This document shows, in pieces, positions 20,542 to 28,896 of a stretch of DNA of 64,000 nucleotides; positions within the stretch are counted from its first letter, which is position 1; each line of letters starts with the position of its first letter. This DNA is from Methanobrevibacter woesei. Lineage in GTDB: Archaea; Methanobacteriota; Methanobacteria; Methanobacteriales; Methanobacteriaceae. A program made the translations under genes and the position numbers. The stretch spans positions 558,001 to 622,000 of the forward strand of contig NZ_MZGU01000004.1 in the NCBI RefSeq assembly GCF_003111605.1, read 5' to 3'. The notes beneath the pieces are model-generated. The model was not told where the DNA came from, searched no databases, and was given only the letters and a program-made list of their open reading frames with translations.

Positions 20542-20951
20542 ATTTCACAAGAAGAGCTATGTTCATGGATTGCATTTTTAATTGAATCAACAATACAATT
20601 TGCATTCCAGCCAACAATGACTGTAGCTCTTTTTTCTAAATTTTCTGGAACTTCTTCAACACCATATGGTCTAACTAAGACTATTGGTATGTTATGTTTT
20701 TCACTGGCATTTAAAAGATCATCAAATTTATCTTTATTTTCTTGATAAAGACCTGCTAATAATATTATAACATCTATTTTATGGAAGAATTCTGGATTTA
20801 CGGTTGAATATGAAGGAGAAATAGATTCTTTCCATAAGAAATCTGTTTTTGAATATATTTTTTCAATAAACTGTCTATATTCATTGTTTTTATCATATCC
20901 ATTACTTACAATGAGATTATAAATTTTATTATCATTTTCTTCTTCAAACAT
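20538..20951 (-). CDS. TIR-like domain protein (MTH538/DUF1863 type)
   Basis: A 137-residue single-domain alpha/beta protein. YNLIVSNGYDKNNEYRQFIEKI and EFFHKIDVIILLAGLYQENKDKFDDLLNAS, then IPIVLVRPYGVEEVPENL and a VGWN strand, match the MTH538-type TIR-like family known from Methanobacteriales. It is a flavodoxin-like fold. I see no obvious NADase catalytic Glu, and no effector partner nearby. The frame opens at a GTG, but GTGAT forms the ribosome site for the ATG at 20951. It converges on rad50 with a 4-base overlap. The function is unknown; a link to DNA repair is not established. Confidence 0.65.
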   Translation of the reverse strand: MFEEENDNKIYNLIVSNGYDKNNEYRQFIEKIYSKTDFLWKESISPSYSTVNPEFFHKIDVIILLAGLYQENKDKFDDLLNASEKHNIPIVLVRPYGVEEVPENLEKRATVIVGWNANCIVDSIKNAIHEHSSSCEI

Positions 20952-21078
20952 TTTTATCACATTTTTTTATAGATATTAGTTTTATTACATATTTATTCTA
21001 TTTAAAAAATTTGTTAGTTATTTAAAGTAAAAAGAATTAATTAATATATAATATTGTATTTTATCGAGGGTTTATTAT

Positions 21079-22362
21079 ATGAGAGCAGCTGTTATTGGTT
21101 TAGGAGTTGAAGGTAAAAAAGCATTTAACTCTCTTATAAATCATGGATGGGATGTTTATGCATCTGATTTAAATGTTAATGTTGATTTATCTGGATTAGA
21201 TATTCCAAAGTTAGATATGGAATTAATTAAAAGGGGAGACTCTTTTTCATTTATTTCTTCGAATTTTGTTTTAGATATTGGATTTACCAATCCTGATGAA
21301 ATAGATGACTGTGATGCAATTGCAATTAGCCCTAGTATGTGGGGAGGATCTTTTGCAAGTAAAATAGTTGAAAATGGAAAGTTATTATGTGATGTATTAA
21401 CTAAACATAGAGATTTATTTACAATTGGAATCACAGGAACAAATGGAAAAACTACTACTGTTCATATGCTTAAAGAAATTTTAGAAAATGCTGGTAAGAA
21501 AGTATTAGTTGGTGGAAATGGTGGTGGAGGATTTGAAGGTTATTATGATTTGATTTTAGAAGCAAATGAAAAGGATTATGATATTTTACTTGTTGAAGTA
21601 TGTGACATGACCTTGGATTTTGCAAATTACTGTTTTGATTTTGATATTGTTGGTCTTACAAATATGGGTAATGATCATATGGATGTTCATAAAACAGTTG
21701 CTAACTATAAAAATTCTCTTGTCAGATTTTTTAAAGATAAAAATATAGTAATTGCATATAATCAAGATTTTAAAGCAGATTTTATTGATTCTGCATCAAA
21801 TTCAATCCCATACTTTGAATCACAAGAAGAATTGCAAGTTTTTGGTGAGTTTAACAGATGTAATGCAGGTTTAGCTGCAGCTATTGCAATTGAACTTAAA
21901 ATTAAAAAAAGTATTATTAAAGAATCTTTAAATAATTTTAAAGCTGTTGCAGGTCGTTTAGATGTTTATCCACTTAACGATTCTTTAATTTACATTGGAA
22001 AAACAGATAATAGTGATGCTTTAGCTTCTGTTTTAGCTGAAAATAATTTTTATGCAATATTCATTGGAACTCCAAGACCTCATGAGAAACATAGATTAGA
22101 TATTCTTGATGAAGTTGTTAAATATAATCCTGAGGTTATTGTTCTTTTCCCTGGTCTTGATGATAATTTTGAAGTGGCAAAATATAGATTAAATTCCTTG
22201 AATTATGAAGGAAGAGTGGAAATAGCTACTTCTCTTGATGAAATTATAGCATTGGTTGCCGAGTTTTCTCATGAAGAAGCAATGCTTATTGGTGGAAATG
22301 GTCAAGATGTTATTATAGATATACAGGAAAGAATTAGATTACTATCTCAGAACTGTAATTAA
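21079..22362 (+). CDS. MurD-like Mur ligase family protein
   Basis: An N-terminal Rossmann-like segment (AVIGLGVEGKKAF) precedes the Mur ligase ATP site GITGTNGKTTTVHM (~120) and the metal-binding NMGNDHMDVH (~198). A shortened C-terminal domain follows, with AGRLDVYP and IFIGTPRPHEKHR. The enzyme forms an amide bond with ATP. In methanogens two roles fit: adding amino acids to pseudomurein precursors, or coenzyme F430 synthetase (CfbE), which is also MurD-like. The sequence alone does not decide. GAGGG precedes the ATG. A VanW-like secreted protein gene follows, which mildly favours a cell-wall role. Confidence 0.8.
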   Translation: MRAAVIGLGVEGKKAFNSLINHGWDVYASDLNVNVDLSGLDIPKLDMELIKRGDSFSFISSNFVLDIGFTNPDEIDDCDAIAISPSMWGGSFASKIVENGKLLCDVLTKHRDLFTIGITGTNGKTTTVHMLKEILENAGKKVLVGGNGGGGFEGYYDLILEANEKDYDILLVEVCDMTLDFANYCFDFDIVGLTNMGNDHMDVHKTVANYKNSLVRFFKDKNIVIAYNQDFKADFIDSASNSIPYFESQEELQVFGEFNRCNAGLAAAIAIELKIKKSIIKESLNNFKAVAGRLDVYPLNDSLIYIGKTDNSDALASVLAENNFYAIFIGTPRPHEKHRLDILDEVVKYNPEVIVLFPGLDDNFEVAKYRLNSLNYEGRVEIATSLDEIIALVAEFSHEEAMLIGGNGQDVIIDIQERIRLLSQNCN

Positions 22363-22402
22363 TTTTATACATTGTCAACTATTTGCATCAGTTATAACAA
22401 TC

Positions 22403-22410
22403 TTTATATA
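22403..22410 (+). promoter_or_regulatory. Candidate TATA box for the VanW-like gene
   Basis: A consensus TTTATATA lies 69-76 bases before the start codon and predicts a transcript beginning near 22432. This separates the VanW-like gene from the Mur ligase gene as its own unit. Confidence 0.5.
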
Positions 22411-22478
22411 TAGAATACAATATAATAATAAATTATATTATTATTCTTATTATTTTACTATTTTTCAGGTGTTATTAA

Positions 22479-23699
22479 ATGAGTTATGAATGGAGAAATA
22501 CGTCCTTAAAAATTATAGGAACATTATTTTGTGCATGCGTACTTATATTTGCTTTCTCCTTTGTAAGTAATGCTGAGTTTTCAGGAAAAACAATAGCAGA
22601 AACTTATGATTTACCTATTGGACAGTCAGTATATGATGGGGACTCAATTTTAGGTGAATTTGACAATATGAAAGTACCATTGTTGAGTAATGCGAGATTT
22701 ATATTTAATGAAATTGTAAGTTTGGATTTAGGTGGATTGTTATTAACTGTATCAACAGGAACTGTTCCTTTTGATTTTTCTACTGTTTCCAGTGGTCATA
22801 TTGACAGTTATGGTAAAGCTTATGGATTTGATGGTCCAGGATATTTAACTTTAGATGGAGATAATCTTGTTGTTCATCCGCCAGATACTTACATTTGGGG
22901 ATACAGTTTCCCATATAAGGTATTAACTAAAACAAGCTCTGGGGTTGATGTTGTAGAAAATGGTACTGTAATTGATTCAATTCCAACTGAAGAAATCAAG
23001 AATACAGATTATGCTAATGATTATTACAATAATACCACTATAGTAAATTGGTTTAATTCTAATAAAGAAGGCAGTAATTTTACTTTAGAAAGAGGAATTA
23101 CTTCATTTTCCGATGGAAGGTCTGATGTATCATTTAAACAGGTAGAATCTATTTTTGGTTCTAATGTTTCTGATTATGTTGCAGCATATCCTGATGGTAC
23201 TCCTATTGTATTGTATATGGGTAATACTACTGAAACAGAAGGAGAACTTGCTTACACCTCATTAGGATCACATCCTCAATATGGTGATAGTATAAGGGAA
23301 TATAATGCAAGACAATTTGTTGATGCATGGAACAATACAGTTATACCTCCAGAATCTCAGGGTAATGGTAGGGCTTATGTTGATTTTGGTTCAGCAGTAG
23401 ATCCTGATGCACCAGGTGGAGCGGCTTCTCATGGAGTATGTCCTCCAGCTAGGGCTTTAAGAAATGTTGTTTTAGCAGAGGGATTTGAGTTACCTGTGGG
23501 TATGGTAAATGATGAAGATGCTGTATTATTTGGATTCCATCCATCTGAGGATATTAAAATCACAAATAATCATGATTATCCAGTTAAAATTGTTATGTGG
23601 ACTGAAGGTTCAGGAACAGGTATGTTGATTTATGCTCAAATCATTAGATATGAACCAACTAATGAAACTAGCACTAACTCAACAAATACCATTTCTTAA
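22479..23699 (+). CDS. Secreted VanW-like protein
   Basis: An N-terminal membrane helix or signal (~10-30, FCACVLIFAFSFVSNA) leads to a large extracellular region. The C-terminal ~90 residues carry GGAASHGVCPPARALRNVVLAEGF, then DAVLFGFHPSEDIKITNNHDYPVKI and a GMLIYAQI strand. These parallel the VanW core (GGGVCQ..TTLYNAVL..AGL, then DLKFKNNT..P). VanW is of unknown biochemical role but is linked to cell-wall peptides in bacteria. AGGTGTTATTAA precedes the ATG. Presence in a presumed pseudomurein-bearing archaeon suggests wall binding or remodelling; this is inference. Confidence 0.65.
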   Translation: MSYEWRNTSLKIIGTLFCACVLIFAFSFVSNAEFSGKTIAETYDLPIGQSVYDGDSILGEFDNMKVPLLSNARFIFNEIVSLDLGGLLLTVSTGTVPFDFSTVSSGHIDSYGKAYGFDGPGYLTLDGDNLVVHPPDTYIWGYSFPYKVLTKTSSGVDVVENGTVIDSIPTEEIKNTDYANDYYNNTTIVNWFNSNKEGSNFTLERGITSFSDGRSDVSFKQVESIFGSNVSDYVAAYPDGTPIVLYMGNTTETEGELAYTSLGSHPQYGDSIREYNARQFVDAWNNTVIPPESQGNGRAYVDFGSAVDPDAPGGAASHGVCPPARALRNVVLAEGFELPVGMVNDEDAVLFGFHPSEDIKITNNHDYPVKIVMWTEGSGTGMLIYAQIIRYEPTNETSTNSTNTIS

Positions 23700-23713
23700 T
23701 TTTTTTTTTTATT

Positions 23714-24373
23714 ATGTCAATTTCAGCTATTATTACCGCAGCAGGTAAAAACTCTCGTATGAGAAAAGATCAGATTTCAAAGGGTTTAAAACCTCAGAAT
23801 AAATTGGCTCTTCCTTTTAAAGATTCAACTATTATTGAGACAACTATTGGTAATGCATTATCCTGCAATATTGATGAATGTATAATAGTTCTTGGTCATT
23901 ATTCTAGTGAAATTAAGGATGCTATTTCTGATAATTTTAAAGATAAAGTTAAATTTGTTGAAAATAATCCTGTTGATGTAGGTCTTTCAATATCTCTTTT
24001 ACATGGTTTAGAAAATATTTCATCTGATTATGCTCTTTGTGTTACTGGAGACCAACCAACAGTATCAACAGAAACATTTAGTAAGTTAATTGAATGTGCA
24101 GAAAACTCAAAAAATCCTGAAAAAACAATTTCTATTTTAAGAAGAAGAAAAACTGGTTTGCTTGATACTGCTGAAGGATTAGGAATGCCTTTTGTTGCAA
24201 ATAAAAATCAGTTAATTAATTATCTAAAAAATGAAAATGATAATTTAAATCCAATCCTTAGAAAAATGTTTAAGGATGGATTTACATTTTATGGGATTAA
24301 AGAAAAAAATGAATTGGAATTATTAAATATTAATCATTATGATGATTATAAAAAAGTTTTAGATAGCTTTTAA
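23714..24373 (+). CDS. MobA/MocA-like nucleotidyltransferase
   Basis: The N-terminus SAIITAAGKNSRMRKD with a following Lys (NKLALPF) is the nucleotidyltransferase signature (AGGxSxRM ... K). CVTGDQPTVS at ~112-121 supplies the metal-binding Asp of MobA/MocA-type enzymes, and GLGMPFVANK fits the later loop. These enzymes transfer CMP or GMP to molybdopterin or nucleotidylate sugars and alcohols; the substrate is not readable. There is no clear ribosome site, only a T-run. The gene overlaps the convergent DUF169 gene by 15 bases. Confidence 0.75.
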   Translation: MSISAIITAAGKNSRMRKDQISKGLKPQNKLALPFKDSTIIETTIGNALSCNIDECIIVLGHYSSEIKDAISDNFKDKVKFVENNPVDVGLSISLLHGLENISSDYALCVTGDQPTVSTETFSKLIECAENSKNPEKTISILRRRKTGLLDTAEGLGMPFVANKNQLINYLKNENDNLNPILRKMFKDGFTFYGIKEKNELELLNINHYDDYKKVLDSF

Positions 24374-25039
24374 GCTTTCTATTACTTCTTCTAATCTATC
24401 TTTACTTATTCCAATAGCTAATTCATTATCTTTAATATCAGCTGCTTTTCTAGAACCATCACATCCCATGGTTATGTTTACACTTTTTTCTAAGTAAGGA
24501 TTAGCTAATGCATCTCCACATAATGATTGGATTCCAGCAAAATTAGGTCTTACTTTTTCTCCATTGTTATATACAATTGTTTGAGCTATTTTCATTGCAG
24601 TAATTGGTTCAGAAATGATAATAACAACATCTGGTTCAAAATTAGCTTCATTTAATGGAGCATAAGCGATTCCCCATTGAGGTTCTGAGATTACAGAAAG
24701 TGCATCAGTTGTTGATTTAGCTATTTCAGGGGTTTTGAATCTTCCTAAGTTAAAGTAATGTTCTCCACTAGCTACTTTTGGTGGCATTTCTCTCAAACCA
24801 ATAGCTCCAGCTCCTCCTTGACATAGATGTTCATCAATAGTGCTGTAGAATGTATCACCATATGATGCTTTGCGTACCATTTCACAATGTCTTATTTTTT
24901 CTCCAATACGTTCAATACCTTCTGGTATTTCATCCTCACTTTTAAGAAGTTTAATTGCAACAGGAGAACAAGTTAACTTTATATTTTCTTCAAATACATT
25001 CGCATATTCTTTATTTAATTCTAAATTTTCATTACTCAT
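24359..25039 (-). CDS. DUF169 family protein
   Basis: The sequence matches DUF169: SPVAIKLLKSEDEIPEG, RHCEMVRKASYGDTFY, HLCQGGAGAIGL, LGRFKTPEIAK, PQWGIAYAPL and FAGIQSLCGD, with NITMGCDGSRK near the end. Five cysteines at conserved positions (CSP, HCE, LCQGG, LCGD, GCDGS) suggest a metal or cluster site. The family is common in methanogens and anaerobes and has no settled function. GTGGTT lies upstream of the ATG. Confidence 0.8.
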   Translation of the reverse strand: MSNENLELNKEYANVFEENIKLTCSPVAIKLLKSEDEIPEGIERIGEKIRHCEMVRKASYGDTFYSTIDEHLCQGGAGAIGLREMPPKVASGEHYFNLGRFKTPEIAKSTTDALSVISEPQWGIAYAPLNEANFEPDVVIIISEPITAMKIAQTIVYNNGEKVRPNFAGIQSLCGDALANPYLEKSVNITMGCDGSRKAADIKDNELAIGISKDRLEEVIESLKAI

Positions 25040-25065
25040 ATAACCACTTATTTATAATTATGTAA

Positions 25066-26280
25066 TTAAGGTACCTTAAATTCTTTTATTTTATTATTGT
25101 TACAAAAGGTTTTAAAGTCACATGCATTACATGTTCTTTCATCAGCTTCGGCTTTCCATGCATCTTTAATTTTACAACCGTTTGTTTCTTTAATTAATGA
25201 TTCTTCAATATCTCCAACTACCTTATCGAACTCTTCTAGTGCATTATCCAGTTCATCATCATCAACTGTAATAATTCTAATGGATCTGTCTTTTTTGAAT
25301 TTGTCTGAAAGTTCAGGATAATTCTCTTCATCATTTTCATCCCAATTCATCAGAACTTCTAAATCTTCATCACTAATTTTCACATCATTTTCATTCTTAA
25401 GTATGTCCTGTTTAATAGCTCTTAAATCTTCATATGAGGGAACTAACTCATTTAAATAGAAAATAATTCCACAAAGGATAGGTTTTGAATCTTCTTGTTT
25501 ATGTTTAAGCCAGGAATAGGTTAATATTTGCCATTTATGGTGATTCCATGTGTTATCGTTTATGGAGGGTCTTTTCATTCCTTTATAGTCAATGATAATT
25601 TCATATTCATTTGCATCAAGTTTTTGAAGATTTTCATTAAACTCTTTATTTTCTCTAAGGTAATTTTTTATTTCATTTTCTTTAAAATAATCCAGTGAGA
25701 ATTGTTCTGTTTTTTTCAATTCATCTTTTTTGAATAATGTAATCACATCAACAACACCATTTATACCGTAATAATTGGATCTACTAATGTTTTCTTTATA
25801 ATTTGGCATATCCCGTATTCCTTTAATCAGTTCTTCAGTTGAATCAATTAATGGAAATAGATGAGGACCCCAAATGTTAATAGCAGCCTCTGCTCTTGCA
25901 CTGGCTAATTTTTTATGGTCTGCTTCAGTAACTTCCATATCTTCACGTCCAGGAATATTTGTTGTGAAGAAATGATTTTGAGGAGGGTAAAGACCTCTAA
26001 CTTGAAGCTTTAAATCAATCATATTTTCTATAGGTCTAATATCCTCTTTCCAATCCCATGGAAATGATGTCTTGTTTAAATCCCATCTAAGAAATGCTTC
26101 CTCTAAAACACCATGTATAAATTCTCCAAACCATAATTGAACTGGCATGGATGGAGGGAGTGTACCTTTATTTTGATATCTGTATTGAAGATTACAGGTT
26201 AAAAAAGAAAGTAAATCACCAGTTAAACTGTATTCTGGGATTATATATGGTTTTGATCTTGTAGATAATTTCATTTTCAT
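25066..26280 (-). CDS. RecB/AddB-type PD-(D/E)XK nuclease with Fe-S cysteines
   Basis: Nuclease motifs of the RecB/Cas4 class are visible: FGEFIHGVLEEAF (His), GVVDVITLF (Asp) and YEIIIDYKGMKR (Asp-x-Lys). A first cysteine (LLSFLTCNLQYRYQ, ~residue 30) and a C-terminal trio (ERTCNACDFKTFC) fit the iron-sulfur staple seen in AddB, Cas4 and Dna2. The start overlaps the helicase stop (TAGTGATG); ATG 26280 or the next ATG at 26274 is equally possible. With the helicase it forms an AddAB-like pair, probably acting on DNA ends. Confidence 0.8.
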   Translation of the reverse strand: MKMKLSTRSKPYIIPEYSLTGDLLSFLTCNLQYRYQNKGTLPPSMPVQLWFGEFIHGVLEEAFLRWDLNKTSFPWDWKEDIRPIENMIDLKLQVRGLYPPQNHFFTTNIPGREDMEVTEADHKKLASARAEAAINIWGPHLFPLIDSTEELIKGIRDMPNYKENISRSNYYGINGVVDVITLFKKDELKKTEQFSLDYFKENEIKNYLRENKEFNENLQKLDANEYEIIIDYKGMKRPSINDNTWNHHKWQILTYSWLKHKQEDSKPILCGIIFYLNELVPSYEDLRAIKQDILKNENDVKISDEDLEVLMNWDENDEENYPELSDKFKKDRSIRIITVDDDELDNALEEFDKVVGDIEESLIKETNGCKIKDAWKAEADERTCNACDFKTFCNNNKIKEFKVP

Positions 26281-26282
26281 CA

Positions 26283-28727
26283 CTATATCATATACATTTC
26301 ATTAAATCCAATAAATTTCTCATCTCTACTCCATCCTAATGCAACGTTAGGGATGGTTTTAAGTTCATTTTTATCAGAATATCCGTCAATTCCTTGTGTA
26401 AGTCCTATTAAAAGCAAGACATTTTCTGCTCTTGAAAAAGCTACAAAATAAAGTCTCACTAAATCATCAAATGATCTGTCTTTCTCACTTCTTTCTAATT
26501 TTCCTAAAGAACTATAATTTCTAACTGTGTCTTCTAATGATTTCTTTTTGGAAGGCATCTTTGGGAATCTTAGATTCTGTGTCTTTGCTTCATTTTTCTT
26601 AAATTTAGAACCAACATCAACAACTACGAGAGGAAATTCAAGTCCTTTTGATTGATGAATGGACATTAAGTTTATTCTGTCATTAGGCAAAGTTTCTAGA
26701 AGAGCTTCATCAATTTCAACATCACCTGTAGCTATGGGGATGAAAATATTCCAGATTGCTTCTTTTATACTTTCATATTCTTCTTTTTCGTTTCCATGAA
26801 CAATATTGGCAGAATATTTATTAAAGAATCCTGTTTGAGTAATTGATTGAGTAATAGCTTCTAAATAAACAATTCCTTCAACATCATCTTGCAGTTCTTC
26901 AATCCATGTAATTAATTTATATGCAAGTTCCATTAAACTAGCTGATTCTGGCCATTTTTCATGCCCTATTGGTTCTCTTTCTTGCCAGGCTCTTACGAAT
27001 TCTTCTAAAGATAGAGGATAATGTGGTTGAGGGTCTTCTTTTATATATTCATGGGCATTTGATCTCCATTTGCGCATATTTCTTCTTGCAAGCATTGGAA
27101 TTTGTTTATCATCCTCCTGAACTTTACTTTCAGGGTCAATACATTCCAATATTAATCCGCAGAAAATAGATACTTCATAAACTTCCTGAAGGTCTTTTCC
27201 ACGTGGATTAAATACACTAATAGGTTCTCTTAATCTGGATAAATGTTTTCTAAGATAAAATGGGAATAACCTTCCATTATTATTGGTTTCTTTTGGAGAA
27301 TAAGTTAAAATAGCTATATCTGATGCAGAACCATTTTCTTTGTCTAGTTTAAGAGTTATATTTTTAATTTTTTTACCCTCTTTAAGATATTTTTGTTTTT
27401 CTTTCTGTTTTTCATCACGTGAAAGAGAGCTATTCATTATCTCATTATATTCTCTTGTAATGACTCTGTAAACAGGTACTTCAACTTCTCCTTTGTTGAT
27501 TAGTTTTCCTATAAGATTAGATAAATCCCTGGATAGCATTTCAGGGTTATTTCTAAACATTCCAAGAATTGGCATTTCATTTTCTTTGAAATTAGGAGCA
27601 ATGATTTTAGGTTTGTTGTGTACTCTTGCTGACTGGTATTTTTTATCAAGCTCAACAAAACTGTTACATTGGTTAATTATTTTTTCAGTTGAACGATAAT
27701 TTGTTCTTAAATTAATCTCTTCAACTTCAATTCCAAGTTTTTCATTTGCACGTTCTTTAAAACTAGTAAATAAGTCAACTGTAGCTCCTCTAAATCTATA
27801 AAGGGATTGATCATCATCTCCAACTACAGTTATGTTTCCATTATTTTCTAAAGCAGATTTAGCTATTGTAAAATAGATTTTTTCCTGGATTAGATTTGTA
27901 TCCTGATATTCATCAACAAGAATTACTTTAACATTATTTAAAAATTCATTTAATTGATTTTCTCTAAGTCTTTTTAGAAACTCTTCTTCAAGCATTGGAA
28001 AATCAAGGAGGTTACGCTTTTTCAATTCTTTTTCATAGTCTGCAATTGCATTTAATGCTTCTACAGCTCCAGGATTATTTTTCACATTTTCATATACTTC
28101 ATTAAAATCTACTTGGTCAAAGTAAAGTCTATCTTTTAGGTTAATTAATATTCTACTCATTTTAGAGGGGTCATTTAGTTTTTCCCTTCCATCAAACTCT
28201 TTTAAAAAGTCTTGAAGGTCTTCATTAAGATATCTGTCATTTTTTAAAAGTCCAGTATTTATCATTGCAGACTTTGCTACAAACCCCTCAATTAATGTTG
28301 GTGAATTTTCACCAGGAGCCCTATGAATTCTTATTAATTCCTCTGCAACACTATCAATGGTTCCTATTATAATTTGGTTAAAATCAATTCTTACAAGAGC
28401 TGATATTTTATTAAAATCATCTCCGTATTTTTCAAGAAGTATATTTTTAATTTGATCTCCCCAATTTAGAATACGTGAGTAAAGTTCATCAGCAGCTTTT
28501 CTAGTAAATGTTGTTGAAATTATTTCACTTGGATTTATATCATCTACAAAAATATATTTTAAGATTTTAAGCACGATAACTGTTGTTTTACCAGAACCTG
28601 GACCTGCAACAATAAATTGAGATTGATTTACATTGGATAATATTGATTTTTTCTGTTCTTCATTTGAAGAAATATCTCTTTTTAATGTATTTACAACAAT
28701 TTCCTCAAATTCTTCATAAGTAATCAT
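26283..28727 (-). CDS. UvrD/PcrA-type superfamily 1 helicase
   Basis: A full set of SF1A helicase motifs is seen: GPGSGKTTVIV (I), STTFTRKAADEL (Ia), ILVDEYQDTN (II), VVGDDDQSLYRFRGA (III), LRTNYRST (IV), IHQSKGLEFPLVVV (V) and VAFSRAENVLLLIG (VI). The protein has about 814 residues and probably moves 3' to 5' on single-stranded DNA. The frame opens at TTG 28739, but that overlaps GAGGG, the ribosome site for the ATG at 28727. The downstream nuclease gene overlaps or abuts its stop, so the products are likely partners. Confidence 0.93.
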   Translation of the reverse strand: MITYEEFEEIVVNTLKRDISSNEEQKKSILSNVNQSQFIVAGPGSGKTTVIVLKILKYIFVDDINPSEIISTTFTRKAADELYSRILNWGDQIKNILLEKYGDDFNKISALVRIDFNQIIIGTIDSVAEELIRIHRAPGENSPTLIEGFVAKSAMINTGLLKNDRYLNEDLQDFLKEFDGREKLNDPSKMSRILINLKDRLYFDQVDFNEVYENVKNNPGAVEALNAIADYEKELKKRNLLDFPMLEEEFLKRLRENQLNEFLNNVKVILVDEYQDTNLIQEKIYFTIAKSALENNGNITVVGDDDQSLYRFRGATVDLFTSFKERANEKLGIEVEEINLRTNYRSTEKIINQCNSFVELDKKYQSARVHNKPKIIAPNFKENEMPILGMFRNNPEMLSRDLSNLIGKLINKGEVEVPVYRVITREYNEIMNSSLSRDEKQKEKQKYLKEGKKIKNITLKLDKENGSASDIAILTYSPKETNNNGRLFPFYLRKHLSRLREPISVFNPRGKDLQEVYEVSIFCGLILECIDPESKVQEDDKQIPMLARRNMRKWRSNAHEYIKEDPQPHYPLSLEEFVRAWQEREPIGHEKWPESASLMELAYKLITWIEELQDDVEGIVYLEAITQSITQTGFFNKYSANIVHGNEKEEYESIKEAIWNIFIPIATGDVEIDEALLETLPNDRINLMSIHQSKGLEFPLVVVDVGSKFKKNEAKTQNLRFPKMPSKKKSLEDTVRNYSSLGKLERSEKDRSFDDLVRLYFVAFSRAENVLLLIGLTQGIDGYSDKNELKTIPNVALGWSRDEKFIGFNEMYMI

Positions 28728-28833
28728 TATAGCCCTCAATTGTTTTTATTTTTTATATATCTACTATTTTTATTATATTTTATTTAATTATCTCTTTGTT
28801 AGAGCATTTGAAATCTATTATTCTAACTGAAAC

Positions 28834-28841
28834 TTTTATAT
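28834..28841 (+). promoter_or_regulatory. Candidate TATA box for the MrfA-like helicase
   Basis: TTTTATAT is preceded by CTGAAAC, a plausible BRE. It is 56 bases before the ATG at 28897, in the region between this gene and the divergent UvrD-type helicase. Confidence 0.4.
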
Positions 28842-28896
28842 GATTATAAATTATATAAATTATAATATTATTTTAATAAACTTCTTTTAGATTTAT

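Noticed and set aside
20538-20951. TIR-like gene as part of a Thoeris-type defence system
   Set aside because: No ThsA-like or other NAD-linked effector gene is adjacent, and the neighbours are rad50 and a Mur ligase. Only the domain resemblance supports it.
25066-26280. Fe-S nuclease as a CRISPR Cas4
   Set aside because: There are no cas1, cas2 or repeat arrays in the window, and the partner is a UvrD-type helicase with overlapping ends, which fits an AddB/RecB-like role better.
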